This document shows positions 49,872 to 60,414 of a stretch of DNA of 64,000 bases, in pieces (position 1 is the first letter of the stretch; each line of letters begins with the position of its first letter). The notes beneath the pieces are model-generated. The model ran no database searches. It had not been told where the DNA came from and saw only the letters and a program-made list of their open reading frames with translations. A program made the translations under genes and the position numbers. This DNA is from Isoetes taiwanensis (lineage: Eukaryota; Streptophyta; Lycopodiopsida; Isoetales; Isoetaceae). The DNA lies in assembly GCA_021234155.1 (NCBI GenBank), contig JAJEKV010000053.1, positions 2,712,077 through 2,776,076 on the forward strand, written 5' to 3'.

Positions 49872-51497
49872 TGAAGCAAACCATCTCTTTGACACTGAGC
49901 ACGATTAAGAGGCCACCAAAAAATGAAGATGGGGTCAGAGTGCTTCAGGTCCGAAAGCTGTACGCGGCACATGTGGCTATCCTCAAGCAAAGAATGAGAA
50001 GGAATCCTCATGCCCATGTGTCGCCACTAGTTGTGATGGTAGACAGAAGTCAGTGCAACCAATTAAAAGATTATAGGAAGGCATATTTCGAAGATTACAC
50101 CTATTATGTTCTTGGAGGCACACATAGTTATAAAGCAAGAAAAGAACTTTCACAAGAAGAAAGCCGTAATGAAGTCTGGAAGAGCGTGGAAGCACATATC
50201 TACGTGGGGCTGACAGACGAAGAAGCAAAGGTCATTGCCGTGAGTCACAATCTCGACAATGACTTCAGATTAAAAATGAGCCTGATAGACAAGATCCGCT
50301 TTATGCACCGAGCGTGGAGTTCAAACAAATGCATGGAGAGGACTTTAAGAAGCAAAAGAACAAGCTCCAAGAGCTTCGAGAAGCTTGTGTCACATAGTGC
50401 TGCCTTAGTTACGATTCCGATAAGAAGCCTATAATGGCTGTAAAGCAGTACGACAATTACTTCCAGCTTGCCTTCCGAGATGGTCAAGTAAGTAAAACTT
50501 TTAATTATCTTTTAGTATGTTTAATGCGGAGTGAACTGTGCAGTGGCCTCAGACTGTATAAACTTATACCAACCTTGAAAGCAGGGCTCGGTATAAATTT
50601 ATACCATGCCTTGGCACGGTATAGACATGGTATAAATTTATACCGATACAACGCACGGTATAAATTTATACTGAGCCCTATACCGAACCTTGGCTCGGTA
50701 TAAATTTATACCGTGCTTTGGATCGGTATAAATTTATACCGTGCCTTGGCTCGGCATAAATTTAAGCCGAGCCCTGCTTTCAAGGTTAGGCTTTCAAGTT
50801 ACGCTACTCAACACTAAATTATTTGACTTCGACCATTAACAGGTTTGGGATCTTCAAGATGGTGAGCTTAAAGAACAAGCTAGCTCCACCGGAAGGAAAC
50901 CAAAAAAAAAATATTGAAGGAAAATAGAAAAACATGAGCATTGTACCCTGGACTCAGCTACAGGGTCTAAAAAGCAAAGAAATTTTCGTACGTCTCCTGG
51001 AGAAGGTTATGGCCAAGGAATTTACTCTGGATGAAATGGCCAAGGAAGCTAAAACGTAAGCCTTTTGTACTATGTTCTTTATTCCTCACTTCGTCTTACA
51101 ACCTCTTTCCTTTTGCAGTCAGAAAGACATTGTCACCTGCCAGTCGGAACTAATGAAGCAACTAAACTTAGAAGACTGGGAGGAGTGCAAGCTTCTTTAC
51201 CCAGTTTGTACGACAGACAGTACAATCAGGGAGCACGCAGTTAACTTCAGTGGCTGGGTAAGTTTTGCAGAAAACATGTTTTGTCTTTGTGCCTTTGTCT
51301 CACTGTTCTCTTACAGAACAAGAAGAAAGGGCTACCAGCAGGCTTTTTGAACCTGGTTCGTAGGGCCAAAGAGGAAAGGCAGAGACTTAAGGCCATTGAA
51401 CAGGGAAAAGAAGTTGGCCCCAGCAGTTTTGACACTAGCTATGAAAGATTTACAATGTTTGATCAGGACTGCTTGTACAAGGTTTCAGGGTGATTGC
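49872..51497 (+). pseudogene. ParB-methyltransferase gene of E2, first part
   Basis: Matches E1 exons 2 to 5 (minus strand) in inverse orientation. It begins inside exon 2 at the deletion junction and reads through a ParB-like domain (NPHAHVSPLVVMVDRSQ, YYVLGGTHSYKA, LTDEEAKVIAVSHNLDND; 50,002-50,270) without the 7-bp loss seen in E1, then shifts frame near 50,312. The intron at about 50,485-50,840 contains palindromes. Further exons: 50,843-51,055, 51,118-51,256 and 51,319-51,497. The last is broken by E1. The gene resumes at 60,264. Confidence 0.8.
50560..50770. repeat. Palindrome array in E2 intron
   Basis: Six copies of GGTATAAATTTATACC or near variants at about 50,590, 50,629, 50,657, 50,696, 50,725 and 50,753 (last is GGCATAAATTTAAGCC), with spacers of about 12-24 bp that are themselves nearly self-complementary. 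Confidence 0.9.
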
Positions 51498-51501
51498 ACT
51501 A
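51498..51501. repeat. Target site duplication ACTA (left) of E1
   Basis: ACTA precedes the left terminus and recurs at 60,260-60,263. The E1 methyltransferase exon gives the aligned uninterrupted sequence, so the borders are well fixed. Confidence 0.9.
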
Positions 51502-51531
51502 AACAAGGTTTAAAATGAAACGCACTTATTT
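51502..51531 (+). repeat. Left terminal inverted repeat of E1
   Basis: Thirty bases, one mismatch to the inverse of 60,230-60,259. Directly inside it, ACGCACTT..AAGTGCGTT makes a small hairpin. Confidence 0.93.
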
Positions 51532-51979
51532 AAGAAGTGCGTTTGAAAGATTCCTTTATAAAAATTGGAAACTTGAAAAAAACAGACAAAATAGGGAGCA
51601 AAATAGATTGTTAAGCAATTAGCATTCGAAATACCCCCAAAAAAGCAACATTTTTGAAGCCTTTTCATTTTTTAAAGAGGAGAAAAAAAAAAAAGCTTGT
51701 TTTGAGGAGGGAGACATTAAATTTAAAAGCTGAATAAGTATTTATTGCTGAAAATAGAAGGAAATATAGTTTGTCTTTTTGCAAGCTTAATATAAGTACT
51801 AAGAAAATTAAACATAGGGAAGACAAAGAGTGTGAAATCATGGAGCAAGAAAGAGTTGCTCTAATTAAGCACTGTTGAAGAGACAAAGCTTTCAGATTAA
51901 AAATCATCATCAAAATATGTTATATTTCTTAGCACATAGTTTACAATGAAAGTTAGTTTGTAATCTTGACTGTATAAAT

Positions 51980-54900
51980 TTATACAACTGGTGGAGGAGG
52001 TGGTTCTTCCCAGTCCACAGGACTCTCGTACCCCTTAGGATCTGACTCTTGTGAGGGTATGATAGCAGAGATGCCTGCTTCTGATTCCAATGGCACAGGT
52101 ACAGGCTGTTTCTCTGGCTCGGGCACCACAGGCTCTAAGTCGACGAACTCCACCTCCTCATCTTTTCTTCCTGTAAGTGGAGGCTGGATTTCTGTGTAAG
52201 TGCCCTTAGCATCGCTAGCACCGTTCTTTGCTCCCAGTTCCTCGTTTTCATCAGGAAAGGATTCACAAGAGCTTATCCCGGTCCCCGATGAAACTTACTT
52301 TATTTGGGTCTATGTCGATCGAGAGGCGACATTGCGGCCCTCGCTTAAGGGCGCAAATCTGGCACATGGTGCCCGATCCGAGAAAAGGCATCTAAGATCC
52401 GGTCTCGAGGCGAAAACCATCAGATCAAATTATTAATAAGCCCATTTGTGGCTTGATAATGGGACACCACGGCGCCTTGTCATTTGTGGGTCTCTTAATT
52501 TCTGCGTAACAATTTGGGAACCGAAATGCATTGCGGGGAGGAGTCTTCTCATTCTGCGTGTTGAAATGAACCATGGTTTTTGGTGTCCGCTACCGTGTAA
52601 AACCTATATGAAAATGCTCAAAACAACTCACTAAGCGCGGACCACCACCATGACCCTTGACGTTTGTTTTAAGCCTGCCAAGCAAAGCAGCAATAAAAAA
52701 TTAGTAGAAAGAAAACAAGGAAAATAAGTTACCCCAGTGGTGTGGCGGTATAAACTTATACCACGGTTTCCTTGCTGTATAAATTTATACCACGCGGCAA
52801 GCCAGTATAAATTTATCTCTGAACATTGCTAATTTGTATAAATTTATACCACGGTTGTTCCAGCCTTTAAAATTCAAACCTTAAGACAGATGTGGTATAA
52901 ATTTATACCTAGGAGTTAATGTAAAAAAAAAAAGCGTTAAATGTAAAGCTTACCAAACGCAGTTTTCGAAGCCAGCGTTGCAGACAGCTCCCATAGGTTT
53001 AAGCACCGACATCGTCTGCAGGTCGGAATGAAAAATAATGACCCTCCAGTTTTCAGATGTCGTGACTTCTTTTAGGCCATCCAAGAAAGAACGGACTTGC
53101 ACGTGAGTGAAAGCCTCCTCGTCAAAAGCGCTATCCTTGATTTTGAAGCCATAAGGAATATCTGCAATGCATAATGTAAAATTTTGTTTGTCTAAAAGAG
53201 TCCCCAATCTTGTGCAGTCACCCTGAACAACCCTGTACTGGACGTCCTGATTAAATGTAGTAAATCTCTCGTAAGTAGTGTCAAAACTGGAAGTGGCGAC
53301 CTCTTTACCCTGTTCAATTGCCTTAAGCCTTTGCCTCTCCTCCTTGGCCCTACGAACCAGGTTTAAGAATCCAGTTGGTAGCCCCTTCTTCTTGTTCTGT
53401 AAGAATAATGTGAGACAAAGGCACATAGACAGAACATATTTTATGCAAAACCTACCCAGCCACTGAAGTTAACAGCGTGCTCTCTGATGATACTATCTGT
53501 GGTGCAACTTGGGTACAAAAGCTTGCACTCCTCCCAGTCCTCTAGGTTGAGCTGCTTCATTAACTCAGCCTGGCAGGTGACAATATCTTTTTGACTGCAA
53601 AGAAAATAATATTGTAAGACAAAAAAAGGTAGAAACAACACGGCAAAGCAAGTGGGGCTTACGTCTTAGCTTCCTTAGCCATCTCGTCCAATGTGAATTC
53701 TTTGGCAACTACTTTTTCCAACAGGCGAACAAATATTTCTTTGCTTTTGAGACCCTGTAACTGCGTCCAGGGTACAATGCTCATATTTTTTTGTTTTGAT
53801 TCACCACCTTTCTTTGGTTTCTTTCCTGCGGCGCTAGCTTGTTCTTTAAGCTCATTATCCTCGAACATACAGAAAATCCTCTCTTGAAGATCCCACACCT
53901 GAAAATGGTCAGACGAAGTTTAGTGTTGATTGGCGTAAGAGAAAGGACATTGGATCGAGTCGGCGGTATAAATTTATCTGTGTGCGGTCGCAGGTATAAA
54001 TTTATCGCGTGCCGTCGCGGTATAAATTTATACCGCGTGCTCGGCCGCAGATAAATTTATACCCCGGAGGGCACCGGTACAAATTTAGACCGCGACCGAA
54101 TGGTATAAATTTATACCGGCCAGACGCGGTATAAATTTATCCCGCGACACGGCGCAGGTATAAATTTATATGCGGGGCCCGACGCGGTATAAATTTATAC
54201 CGTGACTCGTCACTTGTAACCACGCTAAACAAACTACAAAAGACAGAAAGAAAGCATTTACTCACTTGACCATCTCTAAATGCGAGCTGAAAGTAGTTAT
54301 CGTATTGTTTTACTGCCATAATGGGCTTCTTATCAGAGTCATAACTGAGGCAGCACTCTGTCACGCAGGCTTCTCGAAGTTCCTGCAGCTTGTTCTTTTG
54401 CTTTTTAAAATCCTCTCCATGCGCTTGTTTAAATTCCACGTACTCACGGTGCATGAAGCGGATCTTGTCTATCAAACTCATCTTCAATCTAAAGTCATTG
54501 TCGAGATTATGACTCACGGCAATGACTTTTGCTTCTTCATCTGTTACACCCACGTAGATGTGCGCTTCCACACTCTTCCACACTTCGTTACGGCTTTCTT
54601 CCTTTGCTAGTTCTTTTCTTGCCTTGTAACTATGTGTGCCACCAAGAACGTAGTATGTGTAATCTTCAAAGTCAGCCTTCTTATAATCTTTTAGTTGGTT
54701 GCACTGACTCCTGTCCACCATAACAACTAGTGGCGACACATGGGCATGAGGATTCCTTCTCATTCTTTGTTAGCCACATGTGCCGCATACAGCTTCCGGA
54801 CCTGTAGCACTCTAACCCCATCTTCATTTTTAGGTGGCCTCTTAATAGTGCTCAATGTCAAAGATATAGTTTGCTTAAGCAGTTTAGTTTCATTCACCCG

Positions 54901-55686
54901 CTTAAGAATAGCACTTGATTTATCTGTGGGCTTCACAACAATATCTGCACCAGGAGCCTTCTGAAGTGCTTCTGCTGACTCCTCTATAGTCAATTGCTTT
55001 GTGGTTCTAGACCTTTTTTTTGTGGGAGCCTGTGTATCTACTACCAGGGAATGCTTCCTACCCTTTCCCTTTGGTATTACTATATCCTCCTCTTCCTCTT
55101 CTTCTTCTACTTCCTCAATTTTTTCTTCCTCATCGTTAGGAGTGGGGTACCACAGACCTTTGACCAACACCTTGTCTTCGCAAAGCACCACTGACATCAA
55201 AATGTCCACCAGGATCCCCCCTATCTGAATGTCTGCGGGGTTAAGTTAGGAGGATGACGGTATAAATTTATACGCAAGCCACTAAGAATAACTTACATAG
55301 CCGCCCTTGTAATTTTCAGATATGTACTCATGCACGTCTTTGGGCTTGCACATGCTTAATCTAAGCATTTTACTGTTAAGAACATAAAAGACTTCCCCTT
55401 TGTCATGCATGCACTTCATTAAAATTTCATCTTCGTTTTCTGTAGTAGCCAGGTTTATAATTTCGCCGGCAGGATAATAATCATCGGCCTTGTACTTGCC
55501 CTTCCCTGACTGATGGCACAAGTACAGGTACGCCTCAGTTGGTTTGCTCTCTCTTGCTCCCCTGTGGACGTACCACGTCTGGTCTGTTAGTTCGTACGTC
55601 TGTGGCTCTATTGGTGCAGCCTTTGAAGATTGGCCTTTCTGTACAAATTTTATCCTTGGGCCGGAACTGTGCGTTAAAAAACCCAT
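51980..55686 (-). CDS. ParB-like domain fused to beta-class amino-DNA methyltransferase, six exons
   Basis: Exons, from 5' to 3': 55,686-55,297; 55,232-54,266; 53,898-53,663; 53,594-53,456; 53,396-52,954; 52,674-51,980, all with GT/AG borders. Exon 1 is unrecognised (YVHRGARESK, YYPAGEIINL). Exon 2 has an acidic/basic linker, then a ParB-like fold (YYVLGGTHSYKA, LTDEEAKVIAVSHNLDND). Exon 5 has the methyltransferase motif IV region (VVQGDCTRLGTLL, ADIPYGF). Exon 6 has the AdoMet-binding region near its middle (ILDAF, then IDIDPNKVSFIGD) and an acidic Pro-rich end. Catalytic motif before AdoMet motif is the beta order, typical of N4-cytosine or N6-adenine enzymes. A 7-bp loss near 54,768 and breaks in exon 6 interrupt it. 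The stop codon lies in a palindrome. Transfer from a phage or bacterial ParB-methylase is an inference. Confidence 0.75.
52745..52925. repeat. Palindrome array in E1 methyltransferase intron 5
   Basis: Five copies of the palindrome or variants; the equivalent E2 intron (62,885-63,050) has its own version with different spacers. Confidence 0.9.
53960..54215. repeat. Palindrome array in E1 methyltransferase intron 2
   Basis: About nine copies of the 16-bp palindrome or close variants at 25-30-bp spacing; spacers are GC-rich and share CGCG/GTCG text with local inverse complementarity. Confidence 0.92.
54266..54763 (-). CDS. ParB-like domain segment of the E1 methyltransferase gene
   Basis: Continuous open frame in exon 2 from MRRNPHAHVSP. 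It shows an early hydrophobic strand (PLVVMVDRSQ), the GG-x-H-S-Y-KA segment where ParB/Srx proteins carry their GG-x-R/H motif, a strand (SVEAHIYVGL), and D-EEA followed by SHNLDND where ParB has EEA..NL-R. Then a long Lys/Gln-rich helix and FQLAFRDGQ at the splice donor. In ParB proteins this fold binds CTP or acts as a nuclease; whether that holds here cannot be told from sequence alone. Confidence 0.75.
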
Positions 55687-56707
55687 TTTTTAAGTAAGAA
55701 AGCGAAACATTTTTCGACTTTTTGACACACAAAAACAGTAAAAACAGAGGCTAGAAGGGCATAAAATCCACAATAAATTAACACTTCTTTTGTCTTATTT
55801 AAGCTTAAAACACAACAATGTTACTAAAATATTAAGGTTCAGGTCCATATTTTAAGCGCTAGACACCAATTTTCCGAAACTATTTTGAAACGGTATAAAT
55901 TTATATAAGCCGAGCAAAGCGGTATAAATTTATCTTGAGAGATGGCTCGGATCGATATAAATTTAGACGCCTTGTGCTCGAGCGGTATAAATTTATACCG
56001 TTCCAGAACACATTCGGTATAAATTTATACCGCAAGTGTTCTTGAACGGTAAAAATTTAGACCGCTCGTGTATCCAATGCAGATAAATTTATACCGCTCA
56101 AGAACACTAGCGGTATAAATTTATACACGAATGTGTTCGAACGGTATAAATTTATACCGCCGAAAGCACAAAAGTGCGTATAAATTTATACCGATCCAGA
56201 GCCATCTCGGTATAAATTTATACCGTGGGGGCTTACACTCTAACAGATTAAAACAAAATGGAAACTAATACGATGCGGAAAGTAGACTTACGTGGCCATG
56301 ACCGTATGAACTAAGCGTATAGACGCGTTAGGAGAGCAAATAAGAAGGGGTATATAAATTTTTTGGACCATGACATGGCCTATCTCGACTCGAATTCATC
56401 TTTGCGTATATGGAAAATAGGGTGGCGGTCTTGCGGGCTTAAGTACCCCATATATCTAAGTGCCGCTAAGTATAAGCGTTTCTCCATAAAGTTTCTAATA
56501 CAAGTGTCTGTGAGTTTTAGGTATAAATTTATACGTTTTACGTTCTATGTTGCCCTCCTCTGTAAAAAATTTATACCATCTTATAAATTTTTTTCTTTTT
56601 TTTTTTTTCCCTTTCTGTATAAATTTATACCATCTATATAAATTTATACCGTCTGTTCTTACGTGTAGTATAAATTTATACACGATTATGCCGCTAACTT
56701 TCTGAGT
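55687..56707. promoter_or_regulatory. Divergent promoter region of E1 with palindrome array
   Basis: Lies between the two divergent genes. From about 55,890 to 56,225 there are about twelve palindromes at about 28-30-bp spacing, and more at 56,520-56,680. Several spacers are inverses of each other (for example GTTCTTGAACGG and GTGTTCGAACGG forms). No TATA box was singled out because the palindrome core TATAAAT itself resembles one. A role as a shared control or transposase-binding site is inference. Confidence 0.6.
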
Positions 56708-59700
56708 ATGGCTCGAGAGAAAAGAACCGCAGAGCCTCCAACTCCTGTTCGCAGGCTCCCTCCTGCAATGACTTTCACACCTCCTCAACAGACACCAGGA
56801 AGTAGTCACGAATATTCTAGCTCCGACATTCCAACACCCAGCTCTGTTGAGCTTACTCCAGCACGACCACCTCGGCTTCCACCACCAGTTCAATTTACTC
56901 CACCACACCACCTCCCTCACGAGCGTCGTTTGCCCCCACCAATGCGTTTTACTCCACCACAGGCTAGAGAGCTCGGACTACCTACTCCAGTTCATTTTAG
57001 TACATTAAGCCCATAGTCCACAAGTAGGCTCCCTCCACGGAGGCAAATCACACCAACTCCATCCATTTCGCTAAATGGTACTACAACAAGTGGGAGCAGT
57101 CAGCGACACGCAACTCCTGTGTTCTACGACACTTCAGGAGCTGGTCAACTACGTCACCAACCTCGATTACTTTTTCCCAGAGAGAGGGAAAGCACCTCCC
57201 CCCAGGACTTGACCACATCAAACCTCTCAGCATCTACAAGCACACCTCATGTTGATCTTTCAGACGAAGAAACACCTCATGTTGATGTCTCAAACGAGGA
57301 CCTACCAAAGCCACAAGACTCCATGTTCGAATTCAAAGCCCCTGCAAGTAAGAATCTTAAGCGTAACTTACACAAGAAAGCATGTATACAACCGTTAGAA
57401 GAAAGAAACTCATGGACGAGGCTCACTTGCGGGCAACACATACAAAGCACTGTTGTTCTCAACGTTGTTTGCTTAAGATTGGACTAAAGGAATTGAGGTT
57501 GATTAAATGATAGTTCTGAGTTCAATGACTCGCTAGACCAAAGGGGCTACTTAGCCTTCAATATTAGGCCGATGATGGTGAGAAGTTTACTTACACATTG
57601 GTGGCCACACCACAATCAAAACGACCTTCAAATTGATTCATGCTTTAGGCGTGACGACTTGACCGCTGAAGAAAAGGCTTGACAAGAATCCGGGCATCAA
57701 TGACTCTTGCCATTCGGGGAGGCATAACCGAAATTCATGCCCTTCAATGTGTTTTCTGGATGGAAGGTTTCTTTAAGGAGTCTTGTGAGAAACTCCCTAA
57801 CAGCCCTATATACCACTTGAGTGACAATTTCCGCGAAACAAGAAGTCTACGATAATTATAAGGAGATGTGTGTTGAGGCTTGGAGAACGGCTTTATGCTG
57901 CTACTCTTACTTTCTTGTGCTCGGAAAAAGAGTTTTCTCGGCGTGTCCATTCCTAGAAAGCATAGGATGTCTGTTTGTGCTACATGCTCAATTAAAAGCT
58001 TCGAGACAAAATGCAAGGACACTTCACACACTAAAAGTAAGCTTCGGGGACGTGTTCTTGCCTAGTTCTACTTAAAAGTAGGTTCTTTCCTAAACATATT
58101 TTCATTTTAGGATGCATTGAAGGAGAAACCCGAACAAACCACAGAGAGAACAACAATCTTTGGAAAGGAGAAAATTGACAAAACATAGGAAGAAAAGACC
58201 GGAACAACCACTCAACTACATATCGGTTGTTATTGATGGAATGGACGGAAGAAGACCACCCTACCACATTTTGTCAATGTGCCTAAGGATCTTCTTGAAG
58301 AAGATTTCATACATCCGCATGTTGTTGGTGCTATGGTATTTAATGGAAAACTCTCTTGCAAGGCATTTTTGAATTATCCAAATATTCATGCTGATCCAAA
58401 TCTCACTATCACAATATTGAATAAGCTTCTTTCCAATCTAGAACATATACCCACCGTTCTCAGATCTTGACTAGACAACACGACAAGGGAAAATAAGAAT
58501 CAGTTGTTTGCTTACATTGCTATGCTAGTAGTAGAAACAAATCTTCAAGAAGGTGAAGATTGGTTTCACCGCTTGTTGGTCATACACACGATCAAATTGA
58601 TCGGATGTTCAAGTGGGTTCTCTAAGCGTCTTGCTTTCGAAAAAAGCTCTCGACCTACCAAAGAATGATTGAGGTTATCCAAGATTCCTACAATCCTCGT
58701 CCGGACATCGAGTTATTGGAAGAAACTTATGATTTCAAAGAATGGATTTTTCTGAGAGATCAACTGGTCACCGTGCTATTGAGCCCTTGAGAAACATTAC
58801 ATTTCAGCATCGGATCAAAATTTCACTTGAAGATGGCAAGGCCATCTTACAAGGAAAGAAATATGCCACATCCTTGCGATGGCGACCAAAGTATTATTCA
58901 ATTCATTAGCACCATCCCCAATACTAGTTCCATGCTCTCTGCCCGAAAAAATGCCTCTAAAAAGCTTGAAAGAAATCACAAAGAGTAAAAAGGAGGGAAG
59001 AGCATTTGACTCAAACAAATCATTGGATTATATTGAGACAAGTATTGGTCATGCTCTAACCACTTTGGGGGAGGCGAGATGCTTTATGGTGGCCTCAGTT
59101 TTTTTCTCGACAGCGTGACATGTTGCAAGCTTCATTACAAGGTCGAAGAACGGTTACATTCAAGCGGCCATCTAGGCAAACTCTCCACTGTGCAAGTTGA
59201 GAATCAAGAGGAACATGTAGAGATATTGGCTAGCTCGGATGAAGATAATGAGTCATGTACAGCGGCCCCAGGCATACGGCACAACAAGTTGCTAGAGTAT
59301 CTGGTTCGGTCCGGAGATTGAAAAAGGAATGCTCATAGCTGTCCCAGTGATAATGATGAATCTGGGGAAGCCATTCGGCTAGCTAAAGTACTGGAGGTAA
59401 CAAGAGAGGATGGAATTCCCACTCAACTAAAGGTGCACTGGATGAGAACAAATGCTGCCAGTGCTTTTAGTGGGAGTTATACTTTGGAGATGGTAAAAAC
59501 AGGAGTGGGAAAGAGAGCAAAGTCAAAGCAAAGCAACTTTGTCATAGATCTAGCCAAGTAAAGGTTCTTGCATATGGCTTTGTTACATTGCTTTGCTAAT
59601 AAGTTACGTATGGTCACTCAAACTTTAATAAGGTCGGCATGTGGATTAGACAAACAACCTAGAAAGGTGGCAAAAAAAGATGATGATGAAGACTCACTTG

Positions 59701-59870
59701 TAGACAGTGAGGAAGAAGATCGTTCGAGTACATCCGATCTTTGAGAGTGAAGCCGGGATGAAGGCTCAAGTGATCGGGGGATTAAATGAGTCTGAGGATG
59801 AGATGCATTCTGATCTTCTTTCGCAAAATGTAAGTTTGTCCGATGACTTCGAACATGTAAAGAACGAAAG
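56708..59870 (+). CDS. E1 plus-strand protein: Pro-rich N-terminus, DUF7869-like domain, reader-like domain, acidic tail
   Basis: Begins at 56,708 with Arg/Pro repeats (LPPAMTFTPP, LPPPVQFTPP, LPPPMRFTPP; about 57,015 has a stop), continues at 57,119-57,487 (SDEETPHVDVSNED), then exons in changing frames: GYLAFNIRPMM (about 57,550), AEEKAW (about 57,670), a helical segment with EAWRTALCCYSYF (57,870). At 58,250-58,760 it has VPKDLLEEDFIHPHVVGAM, LDNTTRENKN and GHTHDQID, a pattern I associate with DUF7869, probably an RNase H-like fold. Near 59,330 comes GMLIAV, then KVHWMRTNA, and a KKDDDEDS acidic tail. Candidate mobilising enzyme of E1 by elimination. Multiple breaks; exon borders only partly resolved. 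Confidence 0.6.
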
Positions 59871-60229
59871 TCACGAGTGATGAGTGTTTGTCAAAATGTC
59901 CTATATTTTTGACAATTTTGTTCATAATTTTGTACAATTTTCACAACCTTGAATATATCACTTCTTTGTCACTCTACTACCCTTGCTATTTTTTTTATTG
60001 CCCCATTTTTTCTACACTTTATAATAGTAACTATTTTTTGTTCTAGTTTAGGAGGATGAAAATTGCTATTTAAAATTTTTGCACGAAAGTTATGTTCAAT
60101 CAACCCCTCAAAAATGGTACCTAAATTACTTAAATTGTCACACCTGTCACAAAAAAATCTTAAAAATGGACTTTTTAAAGGGAATTTTAGGGAATCTTTC
60201 AAAGATTCCTTTTGAAGTGTGTTTCCAGC

Positions 60230-60259
60230 AAATAAGTGCGTTTCATTTTAAACTTTGTT
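60230..60259 (-). repeat. Right terminal inverted repeat of E1
   Basis: Inverse of the left repeat except for one base; ends TTTTAAACTTTGTT, followed by ACTA. Confidence 0.93.
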
Positions 60260-60263
60260 ACTA

Positions 60264-60414
60264 GGCTGGGGACACTTTTGGACAAGCAAAATTTTACTTT
60301 GTGCATAGCAGATATGCCATACGGCTTCAAAATTAAAGATAGCACCTTCGATGATGAAGCCTTCACGCACGTGCAAGTTCGTGCTTTTTTGGACGGGCTA
60401 AAGGATATCACGAT
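60264..60414 (+). pseudogene. ParB-methyltransferase gene of E2, second part (motif IV exon)
   Basis: Directly continues the exon interrupted at 51,497. It contains LGTLLDKQNFTLCIADMPYGF; the E1 copy has ADIPYGF at the same place, so the motif IV catalytic loop is conserved in both copies. It then reads FLDGLKDI before being cut by the hAT-like element. Confidence 0.85.

Larger units (their letters stand above)
51502..60259 (+). mobile_element. E1: 8.76-kb DNA transposon with ParB-methyltransferase and DUF7869-like genes
   Basis: The termini are 30-bp inverted repeats (51,502-51,531 and 60,230-60,259) matching at 29 of 30 positions, beginning AACAA(G/A)GTTTAAAATGAAAC. The target duplication is 4 bp (ACTA). 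Inside: about 480 bp of subterminal DNA, the minus-strand methyltransferase gene (51,980-55,686), a divergent promoter region with palindromes (55,687-56,707), and a plus-strand gene (56,708-59,870). Insertion was into an exon of a related element. Four-base duplication plus this gene pair does not match a plant superfamily I know. Both genes have frame breaks, so activity is doubtful as assembled. Confidence 0.9.

Noticed and set aside
53960-56225. Palindromic repeats with variable spacers as a CRISPR array
   Set aside because: Spacers are only about 10-15 bp and partly self-complementary, copies sit in introns and a promoter of a eukaryotic transposon, and there are no cas genes.
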